Part shown: piece after piece, positions 42,920 to 51,476 of the stretch
How the letters are laid out: each line of letters starts with the position of its first letter
Position numbering within the stretch: the first letter of the stretch is position 1
DNA from: Marasmitruncus massiliensis
Lineage (GTDB): Bacteria > Bacillota > Clostridia > Oscillospirales > Ruminococcaceae
NCBI RefSeq assembly: GCF_900186535.1
Contig: NZ_FYDE01000005.1
Location: 1,402,895-1,466,894 of the forward strand
Length of the DNA stretch: 64,000 nucleotides
Direction of reading: 5' to 3'
The notes under the pieces: model-generated
What the model saw: only the letters and a program-made list of their open reading frames with translations
Told to the model about the DNA's origin: nothing
Databases searched by the model: none
Made by a program: the position numbers and the translations under genes

Positions 42920-44485
42920 ATGGCGGATAACTATTTAATGGCTGTGGATGCGGGAACAGGCAGTGTGCGTGCGGTTTTGTTTAATACCTCAGGAAAACAG
43001 CTCGGCTGTGTGCAGCAGGAATGGGAGCACAAGGAAGACCCGCGCTATCCGGGCAGCATGGATTTTGACTGGGTGCATAACTGGGAACTCGCATCGGGCT
43101 GTATCCGCGGTGTTCTTGCGCAGACTGGTGTCAGTCCTCGGGAGATCGCGGCTGTCTCAACCACCTGTATGCGGGAAGGGATTGTGCTTTACGATGCATC
43201 CGGCAGAGAGATTTGGGCATGCGCCAATGTGGACGCGCGCAGCAACGACGAGGTTGGCCAGCTGATCAGGATGAATCCGGAACTGGAAAAAGAGGTGTAC
43301 CTTGAATCCGGCCAGACCTACGCGCTCGGCGCCCTGCCCCGCCTTTTGTGGGTGAAAAACAAGATGCCCGAGCTTTATGAAAAGACCGCGACGGTGGGAA
43401 TGTTTAACGACTGGCTGATTTATAAGATGTCCGGGTTCCTCGCCGTCGAGCCGAGCAACGGGTCGACTACCGGTATTTTCGATCTGCAGAAACGCGCGTG
43501 GGATCCCTCCATCGCGGAAAAATGCGGTCTGCGGCCGGATATTTTCCCGGCTGTTCTGGAGTGCGGAAGCGTCGCGGCCAGGGTCAACGCTTCCGGGGCG
43601 GCTGAAACGGGGCTTGCGGAAGGAACACCGCTCGTCGTGGGCGGTGGCGATGCCCAGTTGGGATGCATCGGCGTAGGCGTAGTGGAGCCGGGTCAGGCGG
43701 CGGTATTCGGCGGAAGCTTCTGGCAGTACGAGTTCAATACCGCGAGCGGGAAAACGGATCCCGGCTGCCGCGTGCGTGTCAACTGCCATGCGGTTCCCGG
43801 CGTCTGGCAGTATGAAGCGCTTGCCTTTAAGCCGGGGCTTGTCATGCGCTGGTTCCGTGACGGCTTCTGCCAGCTTGAAAAACAGCAGGCAGAAGCGACC
43901 GGAAAGGACCCGTATTACCTGATGGATCAGGAGGCAAAGAAGATTCCGGCCGGCAGCTACGGCATGATGTGCGCATTTTCAGATGTGATGAATTTCATCT
44001 CCTGGAAGCATGCCGCCCCGACTTTCACCAATTTCGAGTTGGACTCGGAAAAATTCAACCGGTATACGTTTTACCGCGCAATTATGGAGAATACCGCGCT
44101 GGTCACCAGAGGGCATCTGGATTTGGTAAAGGAAGCAACCGGAAATCTGCCGGATGAGATCGTCTTTGCCGGGGGTGCGGCGAAAAGCCCCGTCTGGTGC
44201 CAGATTGTCTCGGATGTGCTTGGCCTGCCGGTGAAAGTCCCTGTGGTAAAAGAAGCAACCGCACTTGGCGCCGCCATTTTGGCCGGTTATGGGGCGGGAA
44301 TTTATACAGACATCCCCGAAACCGCCAAAAAGCTGGTTGCATGGGATAAAACCTACCAGCCTGATCTGGAAAACCATGCCGTCTATACGGCGCTGTATAC
44401 GCCGTGGCGCAAGGTCTATGCGGCGCAGCTGGAGCTTTGCGATCAGAAGCTGACAAAAAATATGTGGATCGCTCCGGGGCTGTAA
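42920..44485 (+). CDS. lsrK: LsrK-like autoinducer-2 kinase
   Basis: 521-residue FGGY carbohydrate kinase that would phosphorylate imported AI-2 (DPD). It follows E. coli LsrK closely over its whole length as I recall it: YLMAVDAGTGSVRAVLF, STTCMREGIVLYD, WACANVDARS, TGQT-like SGQTYALGALPRLLWV, VVGGGDAQLGCIGVG, MRWFRDGFC, SWKHAAPTF and VVKEATALGAAI. ATG 42920 is 7 bases after TTGGAGG; the ATG two codons earlier is only one base from that site. It follows lsrR by 29 bases. Confidence 0.93.
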   Translation: MADNYLMAVDAGTGSVRAVLFNTSGKQLGCVQQEWEHKEDPRYPGSMDFDWVHNWELASGCIRGVLAQTGVSPREIAAVSTTCMREGIVLYDASGREIWACANVDARSNDEVGQLIRMNPELEKEVYLESGQTYALGALPRLLWVKNKMPELYEKTATVGMFNDWLIYKMSGFLAVEPSNGSTTGIFDLQKRAWDPSIAEKCGLRPDIFPAVLECGSVAARVNASGAAETGLAEGTPLVVGGGDAQLGCIGVGVVEPGQAAVFGGSFWQYEFNTASGKTDPGCRVRVNCHAVPGVWQYEALAFKPGLVMRWFRDGFCQLEKQQAEATGKDPYYLMDQEAKKIPAGSYGMMCAFSDVMNFISWKHAAPTFTNFELDSEKFNRYTFYRAIMENTALVTRGHLDLVKEATGNLPDEIVFAGGAAKSPVWCQIVSDVLGLPVKVPVVKEATALGAAILAGYGAGIYTDIPETAKKLVAWDKTYQPDLENHAVYTALYTPWRKVYAAQLELCDQKLTKNMWIAPGL

Positions 44486-44530
44486 AAACTGTTCCGTCAG
44501 ATAAATTGATAGATTATGGAGGAAGCAACA

Positions 44531-44881
44531 ATGTTTATACTGAATGAAAAGGAAAGGGAATACCGCTTTGGGGACAGCGGCCCGAAATATTTGATGAAAG
44601 GCCCCCGCATGAATTTTGCGGTTGTGCAGTTTCATACCGGACAGGATTTTAAAGCCCATTACCACAATGTCATGGAGGAAAACTTTTTCATTCTGGAGGG
44701 CGAAGTGGATATCGTAGTGGACGGTGTCGTACACCACCTGACACAAGGCGATTTGATTCATATTGAACCCGGTGAAACGCATTATGTGGTCAATCAATCC
44801 GGCGGAACAGTGAAGATGGTTTCCACGCTCGCCCCCTATCAGGAAGTCGACAAAGTGGAAATTGAAGATTACAAGTATTAA
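44531..44881 (+). CDS. Cupin-domain protein of the lsr locus
   Basis: 116-residue single cupin. Motif 1 is complete: Gly37, His43-x-His45, Glu50, Gly57 (GQDFKAHYHNVMEENFFILEG). Motif 2 is GDLIHIEPGETHYVVN with the fourth metal-binding histidine. So it probably binds a metal in a small beta-barrel. ATG 44531 follows GGAGG, 45 bases after lsrK, before a strong terminator. Enteric lsr operons have the unrelated LsrG isomerase for phospho-DPD and no such gene is here; I infer that this cupin could act on phospho-DPD or a breakdown product. Confidence 0.85.
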   Translation: MFILNEKEREYRFGDSGPKYLMKGPRMNFAVVQFHTGQDFKAHYHNVMEENFFILEGEVDIVVDGVVHHLTQGDLIHIEPGETHYVVNQSGGTVKMVSTLAPYQEVDKVEIEDYKY

Positions 44882-44919
44882 AAAAATCCCTCATTCCAAA
44901 GACGGAATGAGGGATTTTT
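44882..44919. terminator. Bidirectional terminator between cupin gene and glmS
   Basis: A 16-bp perfect stem (44882-44897 with 44904-44919), 6-base loop, A and T runs. Confidence 0.93.
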
Positions 44920-44929
44920 CTATCGTTCC

Positions 44930-46750
44930 TTATTCAACGGTAACAGATTTTGCAAGATTGCGGGGTTTATCGACATCGCAGCCGCGCAGCACCGCCGTAT
45001 GATAGGCCAGGAGCTGGAGCACCAGCACGCCGATGACCGGCATGAACAGGTCGTCAAGGGCGGGCAGCCGGATGCATTTGCTGTAAACGTCGGGATCTAC
45101 TTCGAACCCATCTTTGCAGATCAGCAGGATATCCGCGCCGCGGCTGTGTACTTCCTTCACATTGCTGATCATTTTTGGCAGCAGGGCGGATTGTGTTGCG
45201 ACGGCCACAACCGGGACCCCTTCGGTAATCAGGGAGATCGTGCCGTGCTTGAGTTCCCCCGCGGCATAGGCCTCGCAGTGGATGTAGCTGATCTCCTTCA
45301 GTTTCAGGGACCCTTCCATGGAAAGCGCATAATCCAGTCCGCGCCCGAGGAAGAACAGATCCTTCAGGGTCTGATAGCGTTTGATATATTCCTGAATATC
45401 AGCGCCCAAAGTCAGAACCTGTTCCGTGGCGTCAATCGCGTGCAGCAGGCCCGCCGTCAGATTCTGTGCCTCTTCGCCGCTGATCCGGCGGTTTGCCAGC
45501 GCCAGTTTAAACGCGATCAGATACATGACGGATAGCTGCACCGAATAGGCCTTTGTGGAAGCTACCGCGATTTCGGGTCCCGCATAGGTGTGAATGACGT
45601 AGTCCGCTTCCCGCGCAATCGACGAGCCGGTCACATTAACCACCGCAAGGGTGGTGATGCCGCGCTCTTTTGCCAGCCGGAGGGCTGCCAGCGTATCCGC
45701 GGTCTCGCCCGACTGCGAGATCAGCAGCACCAGCGTGCGCGGGGTCAGAATCGGGTCGCGGTAACGGAATTCGGAAGCAATGTCGCATTCCACGGGAATC
45801 CGCGCCAGCTTTTCAATCAGCGCTTTGCCGAGCATGCCCGCGTGCATGGCGGTGCCGCAGGCAACAATGGTCACAGCTTCGAACTGTTTCCAGAAGCCTT
45901 CGGGGATATCGTCCTGCAGTTCAAAGGAGGGGAGCCCATCCGAAATCCGCGGGTGAACCGTATCGCGGAGCGCTTTCGGCTGCTCATAGATCTCCTTGAG
46001 CATAAAATGCGGGTATCCGCCTTTCTGCGCCTGCTCCACCGTCCACGACGCGGTGCGGTATTCCAAAACCGGCTGCGAGCCGTCGGGGTTGAACAGGCTG
46101 ATCCCGTCCGCCGAAACCGCGGCGATCTGCAGCTCTTCCAGCAGGACGTAGGTGCGGGTATACTGCAGGATGGCAGGCACGTCGGACGCGATAAACCCTT
46201 CGGTTTCTGTTTTTGCCGCAATCAGCGGGCTGCCTTTGCGTGTGGCGTAGATGGTCCCGGGATGGTCCGCGAACAGAATCGCGAACGCATAAGAGCCTTC
46301 CAGTTGCTCCTGCGCTCGCCGGATGGTGTCGACAGGGTCGCCGCTGTAAAGCGAATCGATCAGTTTTGCCGCCACCTCCGTGTCGGTACGGGATACAAAT
46401 TCGTAACCGCTGGTCACGAGTTTATTTTTGATCTGCTGATAGTTTTCAATGATGCCGTTATGTACCAACGACAGCTTTTCCGTCACATGCGGGTGCGCGT
46501 TCAAATCGCTTGGCTCCCCGTGGGTTGCCCAGCGGGTATGCCCGATGCCGCAGTGGCCTGACAGGGGATGGGTTTTAAGGCGGTCAGCCAGGGCCTGAAG
46601 CCTGCCTTTTGATTTCACCGTATCGATTCCGTTTTCGGTAAGAACAGAGATACCGGCAGAATCATAGCCGCGGTATTCCAGCCCGGAGAGTGCACCTAAT
46701 AAAACGTCAGAAGCTTCACGGCTTCCGGCGTATCCAACAATTCCGCACAT
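44930..46750 (-). CDS. glmS: Glutamine-fructose-6-phosphate aminotransferase
   Basis: Makes glucosamine-6-phosphate from fructose-6-phosphate and glutamine, first step to UDP-GlcNAc and the wall. 606 residues: N-terminal glutaminase with nucleophile Cys2 (MCGIVGYAGSREA), HTRWATHGEPSDLNAHPH, then two SIS isomerase domains (TIVACGTAMHAG, LISQSGETADTLAALR) and the conserved C-terminus KPRNLAKSVTVE. The start at 46750 puts the catalytic Cys at position 2, as required. The long leader carries a glmS ribozyme, so expression is cut when product accumulates. Confidence 0.96.
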   Translation of the reverse strand: MCGIVGYAGSREASDVLLGALSGLEYRGYDSAGISVLTENGIDTVKSKGRLQALADRLKTHPLSGHCGIGHTRWATHGEPSDLNAHPHVTEKLSLVHNGIIENYQQIKNKLVTSGYEFVSRTDTEVAAKLIDSLYSGDPVDTIRRAQEQLEGSYAFAILFADHPGTIYATRKGSPLIAAKTETEGFIASDVPAILQYTRTYVLLEELQIAAVSADGISLFNPDGSQPVLEYRTASWTVEQAQKGGYPHFMLKEIYEQPKALRDTVHPRISDGLPSFELQDDIPEGFWKQFEAVTIVACGTAMHAGMLGKALIEKLARIPVECDIASEFRYRDPILTPRTLVLLISQSGETADTLAALRLAKERGITTLAVVNVTGSSIAREADYVIHTYAGPEIAVASTKAYSVQLSVMYLIAFKLALANRRISGEEAQNLTAGLLHAIDATEQVLTLGADIQEYIKRYQTLKDLFFLGRGLDYALSMEGSLKLKEISYIHCEAYAAGELKHGTISLITEGVPVVAVATQSALLPKMISNVKEVHSRGADILLICKDGFEVDPDVYSKCIRLPALDDLFMPVIGVLVLQLLAYHTAVLRGCDVDKPRNLAKSVTVE

Positions 46751-46763
46751 AGAGATTCCTTTT

Positions 46764-46833
46764 CTCCGCACGGCGCTTATCAAATTTTGTTCTATATATG
46801 GTTTCAGAAGCATTCCTTCCCGGCCGTGCGGAG
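46764..46833 (-). repeat. 11-bp inverted repeat next to the glmS ribosome site
   Basis: CTCCGCACGGC (46764-46774) and GCCGTGCGGAG (46823-46833) pair perfectly around a 48-base loop, between the ribozyme and the glmS start. The AAAAGGAA ribosome site follows the stem directly. Confidence 0.75.
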
Positions 46834-46856
46834 CTGGACGAATGCTGTACGATTCA

Positions 46857-47005
46857 TTTCACTTCCTGCCGAACTGTCTGTCGATCCGGTTGCCCGGAAG
46901 TTTTCAGATCGGCTGCGCTTGGAAGCCAAGCGGAGAGGCATCCGCCGAACGTTTCGATGAACCTCCCACCTCGTCAGCCGCCTTTGGCGGCTCTGGCGCT
47001 TGTTG
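46857..47005 (-). ncRNA. glmS ribozyme (glucosamine-6-phosphate responsive)
   Basis: On the minus strand the leader carries the ribozyme core in order: AGCGCC (47000-46995), a P2-type hairpin, TGACGAGG, a P2.1-type arm ending TCGAAACGTTCGGCGGATGC, CTCTCCG, and a P3/P4 arm closed by ACTTCC / GGAAGT. Cleavage is expected between A47000 and G46999. Binding of GlcN6P makes the RNA cut itself and the message is destroyed. Confidence 0.9.
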
Positions 47006-47118
47006 TACCGTCACTTTTGCCCTATCACCTCCAGCTGAAAAGATGTAATTTCCGGCCCTCCTTTCCTGATGTCCTGCAAAGCCGCTCTGAAAATGCGTAA
47101 ACGGCTTTGATTGCGTCC

Positions 47119-47147
47119 ATTATAGCAAAATTACCATAGAAACGCAA
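47119..47147 (-). promoter_or_regulatory. Promoter of glmS
   Basis: Minus strand: TTGCGT, 17 bases, TATAAT with TG at the extended -10 position; gives a leader of about 360 bases that contains the ribozyme. Confidence 0.75.
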
Positions 47148-47265
47148 GCAATCCATCTTATGCTAAAACAGGTAAAAATGACCCTGCGGCAGTAGATTTT
47201 CTAACCAATTCATGTTAAAATAAAAAAGAAACGCCGGAAAAGATCAAGTCTAAAGGAGAAAAGTC

Positions 47266-47802
47266 ATGTCGCTTTTTCATCGGATGTTCGTTATATTTTT
47301 TGCGGTTCTGCTGCTGGGCGGCTGCACTGCGCGGCAGCTGCAAACAGAATCTGCGGATAAAAAACCTGCTGTATCCTCGTCCGACGTTGCAGATTCCAGT
47401 GAGCGGGAAGAGGAGGAATCCTCCTCGGAAGCGGGGGAATCATCATCAGAAGAAGCCGAAACGGACTTCGCGTCGCTGGCCGGAAAATATGTATTCCGTA
47501 CCGAGGGTGTTGAGGATATCTATTGCCCGAATCTCGTTCTGCGGGAGGACGGCACCTGCCGCTTTAATGTGAATCTTCTGACCAATATGGGCGCAATCAA
47601 CGGCAGCTACCAGGTGGATAAAGGCCTGCTGATCACCATTGACGTGGATAATCTGAGTTTTGACGGCTTTATCGGCGACGACACAAAGCGGGTCTATTTC
47701 GAAGTCGCGGCGGACGATACTCTGATGTATCGGGGAACCGATGCCGGTGAGGACGCGGTCATCGGCATGACCAATCCGATGGATTTGTTCAAAAAGGAAT
47801 AA
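47266..47802 (+). CDS. Putative lipoprotein, unknown function
   Basis: 178 residues. Signal peptide with lipobox LGGC (Cys21), an acidic serine linker (~residues 35-65, EEEESSSEAGESSSEEAE), then a ~110-residue beta-rich domain (LAGKYVFRTEGVEDIYCPNLVLREDGTCRFNVNL, YQVDKGLLITID). The domain resembles small lipocalin-like or DUF5640-type folds by pattern only, with no firm match. An AAAGGAG site precedes the ATG. It lies 46 bases before the next gene and may share its transcript. Confidence 0.75.
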   Translation: MSLFHRMFVIFFAVLLLGGCTARQLQTESADKKPAVSSSDVADSSEREEEESSSEAGESSSEEAETDFASLAGKYVFRTEGVEDIYCPNLVLREDGTCRFNVNLLTNMGAINGSYQVDKGLLITIDVDNLSFDGFIGDDTKRVYFEVAADDTLMYRGTDAGEDAVIGMTNPMDLFKKE

Positions 47803-47847
47803 ATCTCTGCCGTATAGAACTTGTAAAATAGTTAAGGCGGTGATTTC

Positions 47848-48180
47848 ATGCAAGCGTTCGTCGATATTTTATTTCACATATTGATCTTTGCTTTTTTTGC
47901 GACGCTCATTATCGGGTACAGCCTGCGCTTTTTCCGGGATTTCTGTTCGAGGGAAATATCGGTGGAAGCCACCGTTGCGGATTTCTATGAAACACACGAC
48001 ACCTCTCTGGGAACCCGTACGGGCGCAAGATTTATCACCCGATACACTGCGGTGTTTCTGACAAAAGACAGAACACTCAGGTTTTCCGTTTCACCATGGG
48101 TATATGGATCGCTGTTCCGCCAACAGAAAGGAATCCTATACTATCGCGGAAGCCGGTTTATCAGATTTGAACAGAGGTAG
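47848..48180 (+). CDS. DUF2500-like membrane protein
   Basis: 110 residues with one N-terminal membrane helix (ILFHILIFAFFATLIIGYSL) and a small beta domain: VEATVADFYETHDT, TRYTAVFLTKDRTLRFSVSPWVYGSLFRQQKGILYYRGSRFIRFE. This strand pattern, ending in GxRFxxFE, is what I recall for DUF2500 proteins, whose function is unknown. AAGGCGGTGA precedes the ATG. Confidence 0.65.
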   Translation: MQAFVDILFHILIFAFFATLIIGYSLRFFRDFCSREISVEATVADFYETHDTSLGTRTGARFITRYTAVFLTKDRTLRFSVSPWVYGSLFRQQKGILYYRGSRFIRFEQR

Positions 48181-48182
48181 CA

Positions 48183-48221
48183 GAATCCCCCTTGGAATGA
48201 TGATTTTTCCAAGGGGGATTC
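48183..48221 (+). terminator. Terminator-like hairpin
   Basis: A 14-bp perfect stem (48183-48196 with 48208-48221); the following T run (TTTTTT) is 10 bases away. Confidence 0.6.
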
Positions 48222-48263
48222 TTATGCCAATTTTTTGCTGATACGAAATTATAAAATCCGGTC

Positions 48264-48293
48264 GTATATTAGACTAATAAAAGGAAAATACTA
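48264..48293 (+). promoter_or_regulatory. SigG-like promoter of tlp
   Basis: GTATA (48264-48268), 18 bases, AATACTA (48287-48293), about 37 bases before the tlp ATG. Tlp is a known SigG-dependent spore protein in Bacillus. Confidence 0.6.
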
Positions 48294-48330
48294 ACGAAAA
48301 CAAACTGATACAAAGGAGCTGAACTGAAAA

Positions 48331-48558
48331 ATGAAACCGAATCCTGACGACCGCAGCGATAATGTTGACAGAATTCAGAGAAATATCGATATGACAATTG
48401 AAAATATGCACCGGGCCGAGGAAATGATTGCGACAACACCGGATCAGAAGATGAAGCAGGTGCTGAAAGAGAAAAACCAGCGCCGTGAGCAAGCGCTGGA
48501 AGGCATGCGGCATGAAATCAGGGATGAAGCCCAGGCAAGGAAAAATCAAACGATGTGA
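48331..48558 (+). CDS. tlp: Small acid-soluble spore protein Tlp
   Basis: 75-residue hydrophilic protein matching Tlp: KPNPDDRSDNVDRIQRNIDMTIENMHRAEEMIATT and the coiled KNQRREQALEGMRHEIRDEA tail. Tlp is made in the forespore and stored in the spore core. AAAGGAG precedes the ATG. A SigG-like promoter upstream and a terminator downstream make it a single-gene unit. It is a clear marker of a sporulating organism. Confidence 0.93.
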   Translation: MKPNPDDRSDNVDRIQRNIDMTIENMHRAEEMIATTPDQKMKQVLKEKNQRREQALEGMRHEIRDEAQARKNQTM

Positions 48559-48562
48559 AAAG

Positions 48563-48598
48563 AAAAGCGCTGTACGGCTAAGCCGCACAGCGCTTTTT
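48563..48598. terminator. Bidirectional terminator after tlp
   Basis: Stem AAAAGCGCTGT / ACAGCGCTTTTT around a GC-rich inner part, between convergent tlp and the flavoprotein gene. Confidence 0.88.
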
Positions 48599-48607
48599 CA
48601 TCAGCAA

Positions 48608-49987
48608 TCAGACGTTTTTCGCGATCAAATCGGCTACATAAAGTCCGTTGGCGGATGCCTGCGAAAGGGAGCGGGTAAATCCGGCGCCGTCTCCGACCGC
48701 GTAAATACCGGGACATCCTTCGATTTCGAACTCATTGCAGCGCGGACGCGCGGAATAATATTTGCATTCGATCCCGTAAAGCAGGGTATCGTAATTGGCT
48801 GTACCCGGCGCGATCTGGTCGAGCGCATGGAGCGTTTCAATAATGTTGTCCAGCTGGCGCTTCGGGATGCAAAGGCTGAGGTCGCCGGGAACCGCGAAAA
48901 GGGTGGGGCGTACCGTACCCTGCCGGAGGCGCTTCTCGTCGGTGCGGCGCCCGACCTCCAGGTCGCCGAGCCGCTGCACCAGAACACTGCCGCCGCTGAT
49001 CAGGTTTGCAAGGCTTGCCACATGGCGCGCGTATTCAATCGGCTCTTTGAAAGGCTGCGTAAAGTTGGTGGTTGAAAGCAGAGCAAAGTTAGAATTCTTC
49101 GTTTTGCGGCTTTCATCACGGTAGCTGTGCCCGTTGACGGTCAGCACGCCGTTCGTGTTTTCCGTGACAACCTGTCCCCGGTCATTGAAGCAGAACATCC
49201 GGATGATGTCGCCGTATTCTTTGGAGCGGTAGCGGATTTTCGGTTCGTAGATCTTCTTTGCGAAATCTTCCCAGACCAGAGAGGGAAGTTCTACGCGCAC
49301 ACCGATATCCACCTGGTTATTATGGAGCGGGATATTGTTTTTTTCGCACCAGTCGGAGAAAAAGAGACTTCCGGCTCGGCCGACCGCGAAAATGATTTTA
49401 TCCGCGGTACAGGTTTGCTCGGACCCCTTGCTCTGCACCGTGAGCGTGTGGGTTTCTTTATCGACATTGGTGACATTGCTGTTCGTGTGGATTTCAACCT
49501 TGTCCTCAAGCGCATGAATCAGATTCAGCATGGTGTCAAAGTTGGAATCTGTCCCGAGATGCTTCACCTGCGCCTGGCTCATATGCAGGTCGTATTTGAG
49601 GCAGAGCTTTTTCAGCTCGTTGCTCGGCATAAAGCGTTCGGTCGTAGCGCCGAAATTGATCAGGATTTTATCTGCCTGCTCAATATAGTCTATGACGGTC
49701 TCATCCGGCAGGAATTCGGTCAGCCAGCCGCCGTATTCCGTACTGATCACATATTTTCCGTCCGAGAATGCCCCCGCGCCGGCAAGCCCTTCCATGATTG
49801 CGCAGGATTTGCATTTAATGCATGTCTTTGTCTTTTTGGCAATGATGGGGCAGATTCTCCGGTCGAGCGGATTGCCTTTTTCAAACAGTGCAATGGAAAG
49901 GGAGGGGTCAAGTTCCGCAAGGCGGTGAGCAGCCATCAGCCCGCCGATGCCCCCTCCGATAATCGCGATATCGTAATTATTTTTCAT
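48608..49987 (-). CDS. FAD-dependent oxidoreductase, COG2509 type
   Basis: 459 residues. N-terminal FAD site IAIIGGGIGGLMAAHRLAE, then cysteines C46, C56, C59 and C62 (RRICPII...TCIKCKSC) followed by MEGLAGAGAFSDGKY, the hallmark of this uncharacterised flavoprotein family. C-terminal FAD contact is GIYAVGDGAGFTRSLSQASANGLYVAD. The CxxCxxC group could hold an iron-sulfur cluster or be redox active. The start overlaps the stop of the upstream glycosyltransferase gene by 11 bases. Substrate unknown. Confidence 0.88.
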   Translation of the reverse strand: MKNNYDIAIIGGGIGGLMAAHRLAELDPSLSIALFEKGNPLDRRICPIIAKKTKTCIKCKSCAIMEGLAGAGAFSDGKYVISTEYGGWLTEFLPDETVIDYIEQADKILINFGATTERFMPSNELKKLCLKYDLHMSQAQVKHLGTDSNFDTMLNLIHALEDKVEIHTNSNVTNVDKETHTLTVQSKGSEQTCTADKIIFAVGRAGSLFFSDWCEKNNIPLHNNQVDIGVRVELPSLVWEDFAKKIYEPKIRYRSKEYGDIIRMFCFNDRGQVVTENTNGVLTVNGHSYRDESRKTKNSNFALLSTTNFTQPFKEPIEYARHVASLANLISGGSVLVQRLGDLEVGRRTDEKRLRQGTVRPTLFAVPGDLSLCIPKRQLDNIIETLHALDQIAPGTANYDTLLYGIECKYYSARPRCNEFEIEGCPGIYAVGDGAGFTRSLSQASANGLYVADLIAKNV

Positions 49988-51290
49988 CTATATGAAATCC
50001 TCCTTTAGTAATGTGCAGCCGGAACTTCGGCTTATGCAGGCGAAGCTTCAGATTGGGCCGGTGCAGATGAATCTTAAATCCGCTGCCGGTATGCATTTTG
50101 ATATGCAGCGGGAAATGCCTGCGCTGTTTTTCGTCAAGGGCGTTGTTGTAAACATTAAGCACATATTCGGCCAGATTGACGGAGCCGCTGTGTTCTACGG
50201 AGCACCTGACGGAACGCTGGAATTCCTCCCGCTGTTCCGCGGGCATGTTTTTGAGTTCGCGGATTTTATCTGCCATATCCTGCGCGTCGTTGAAAATAAA
50301 CCCGTTGACACCGTCTTTGACCTGCCCCTCGTTCAGCGGGTCTGTGATTTGCAGGACCGGAAGCCCCATCGCCATGCCTTCCAGCATGGAAATGGAATTC
50401 GTATCGGAGGTGGAAGCGGTGATATAGAAGTCACAGCAGGCAAAGTAGGGGGGGATATCTTCATGCAGAACTTTTCCCGCAAAGGTGACCATATCGGTAA
50501 TGCCCAGTTCCCGGGCCTGCTCTTCCAGCTCCTCCCGGCAGGGGCCGTCGCCAATAATCAAAAGCTTGACCTGTTCCTGCGGAAGGATCGTTTCTTTCCA
50601 ATAGTTTAATAGAACGTCTACGCTCTTTTCTCTGCCCAACCGCCCGACAAATACACCGATCATCATCTGATCGGTGTAACCGAATGTCTGGCGGAAGACG
50701 CGCTTTTTCTCTTCGTCGATTTTATGAGGGTCGAATGCTTCAAGATCAACCGGGTTGGGAATCACGCTGACAGGCTTGTAAACACCGACCTTGCGGAAAT
50801 ATTCTTCGCACTTTTTGGACGGCCCCGTGAGCGCCTGGGCTGATTTGGCGAAGAATTTGGTATATTCATGGGAAAGCTTTGTAGTGACGGGGACGAGCGG
50901 CTGGGGCGCGACATAGTAAATATATTCATCGTACATGGTGTGCAGGGTATAGACCAACGTAATACGCAGTAATTTCGCAATCATGATGCCGGAAAGGCCG
51001 ATACCGAATTCGTTGTGTACGTGGATGATGTCCGGATTAAATTGACTGATGTATTTTAATCTGGTTGTCGAAAGCGGCAGAGCGACTCCATAACCGTAAA
51101 AACGATTGGATGTGTGGGCGGGACAATGCAGGATGCCGTCCGCAATATAATGGCGGCGTGCCCCGGCGTCCGCTGTGACGATCAGTACCTCATGCCCCAG
51201 ATGTTCAAGCCCGTCTTTTAAAGATTTCACGTGTGTAACAACACCGTTGATGTGCGGCAGGTATGTCTCGGTAAATAGTGCGATTCGCAT
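49977..51290 (-). CDS. Glycosyltransferase family 4 (diacylglycerol glucosyltransferase-like) with basic tail
   Basis: 437 residues. GT-B fold with MRIALFTETYLPHINGVVTHVKSL, IIHVHNEFGIGLSG, IGVFVGRLGREKSVDVLL, IIGDGPCREELE and the donor motif STSDTNSISMLEGMAMGLPV. This is the pattern of 1,2-diacylglycerol 3-alpha-glucosyltransferases, which build membrane glycolipids. The last ~46 residues alternate hydrophobic and His/Lys/Arg residues (for example FKIHLHRPNLKLRLHK) and may bind the membrane. Start 51290 matches the family N-terminus and a GGAG site; ten extra codons upstream are not needed. Confidence 0.88.
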   Translation of the reverse strand: MRIALFTETYLPHINGVVTHVKSLKDGLEHLGHEVLIVTADAGARRHYIADGILHCPAHTSNRFYGYGVALPLSTTRLKYISQFNPDIIHVHNEFGIGLSGIMIAKLLRITLVYTLHTMYDEYIYYVAPQPLVPVTTKLSHEYTKFFAKSAQALTGPSKKCEEYFRKVGVYKPVSVIPNPVDLEAFDPHKIDEEKKRVFRQTFGYTDQMMIGVFVGRLGREKSVDVLLNYWKETILPQEQVKLLIIGDGPCREELEEQARELGITDMVTFAGKVLHEDIPPYFACCDFYITASTSDTNSISMLEGMAMGLPVLQITDPLNEGQVKDGVNGFIFNDAQDMADKIRELKNMPAEQREEFQRSVRCSVEHSGSVNLAEYVLNVYNNALDEKQRRHFPLHIKMHTGSGFKIHLHRPNLKLRLHKPKFRLHITKGGFHIDEK

Positions 51291-51476
51291 AAATACACGC
51301 TCCTGTTCCATATCGCTCACAATGTATTAGTATACCATACTTGCGGGAAAAAGCAAACCGCTTGTGAGCTGTTTGTATTACTTTACAGAACGATTCTGAT
51401 TGCCAAATCTTTTCAAAAGGTGTAAACTATTGAACAATAACTACAAAGTACGCAGCCTATGCGATGGGGTGATGGA

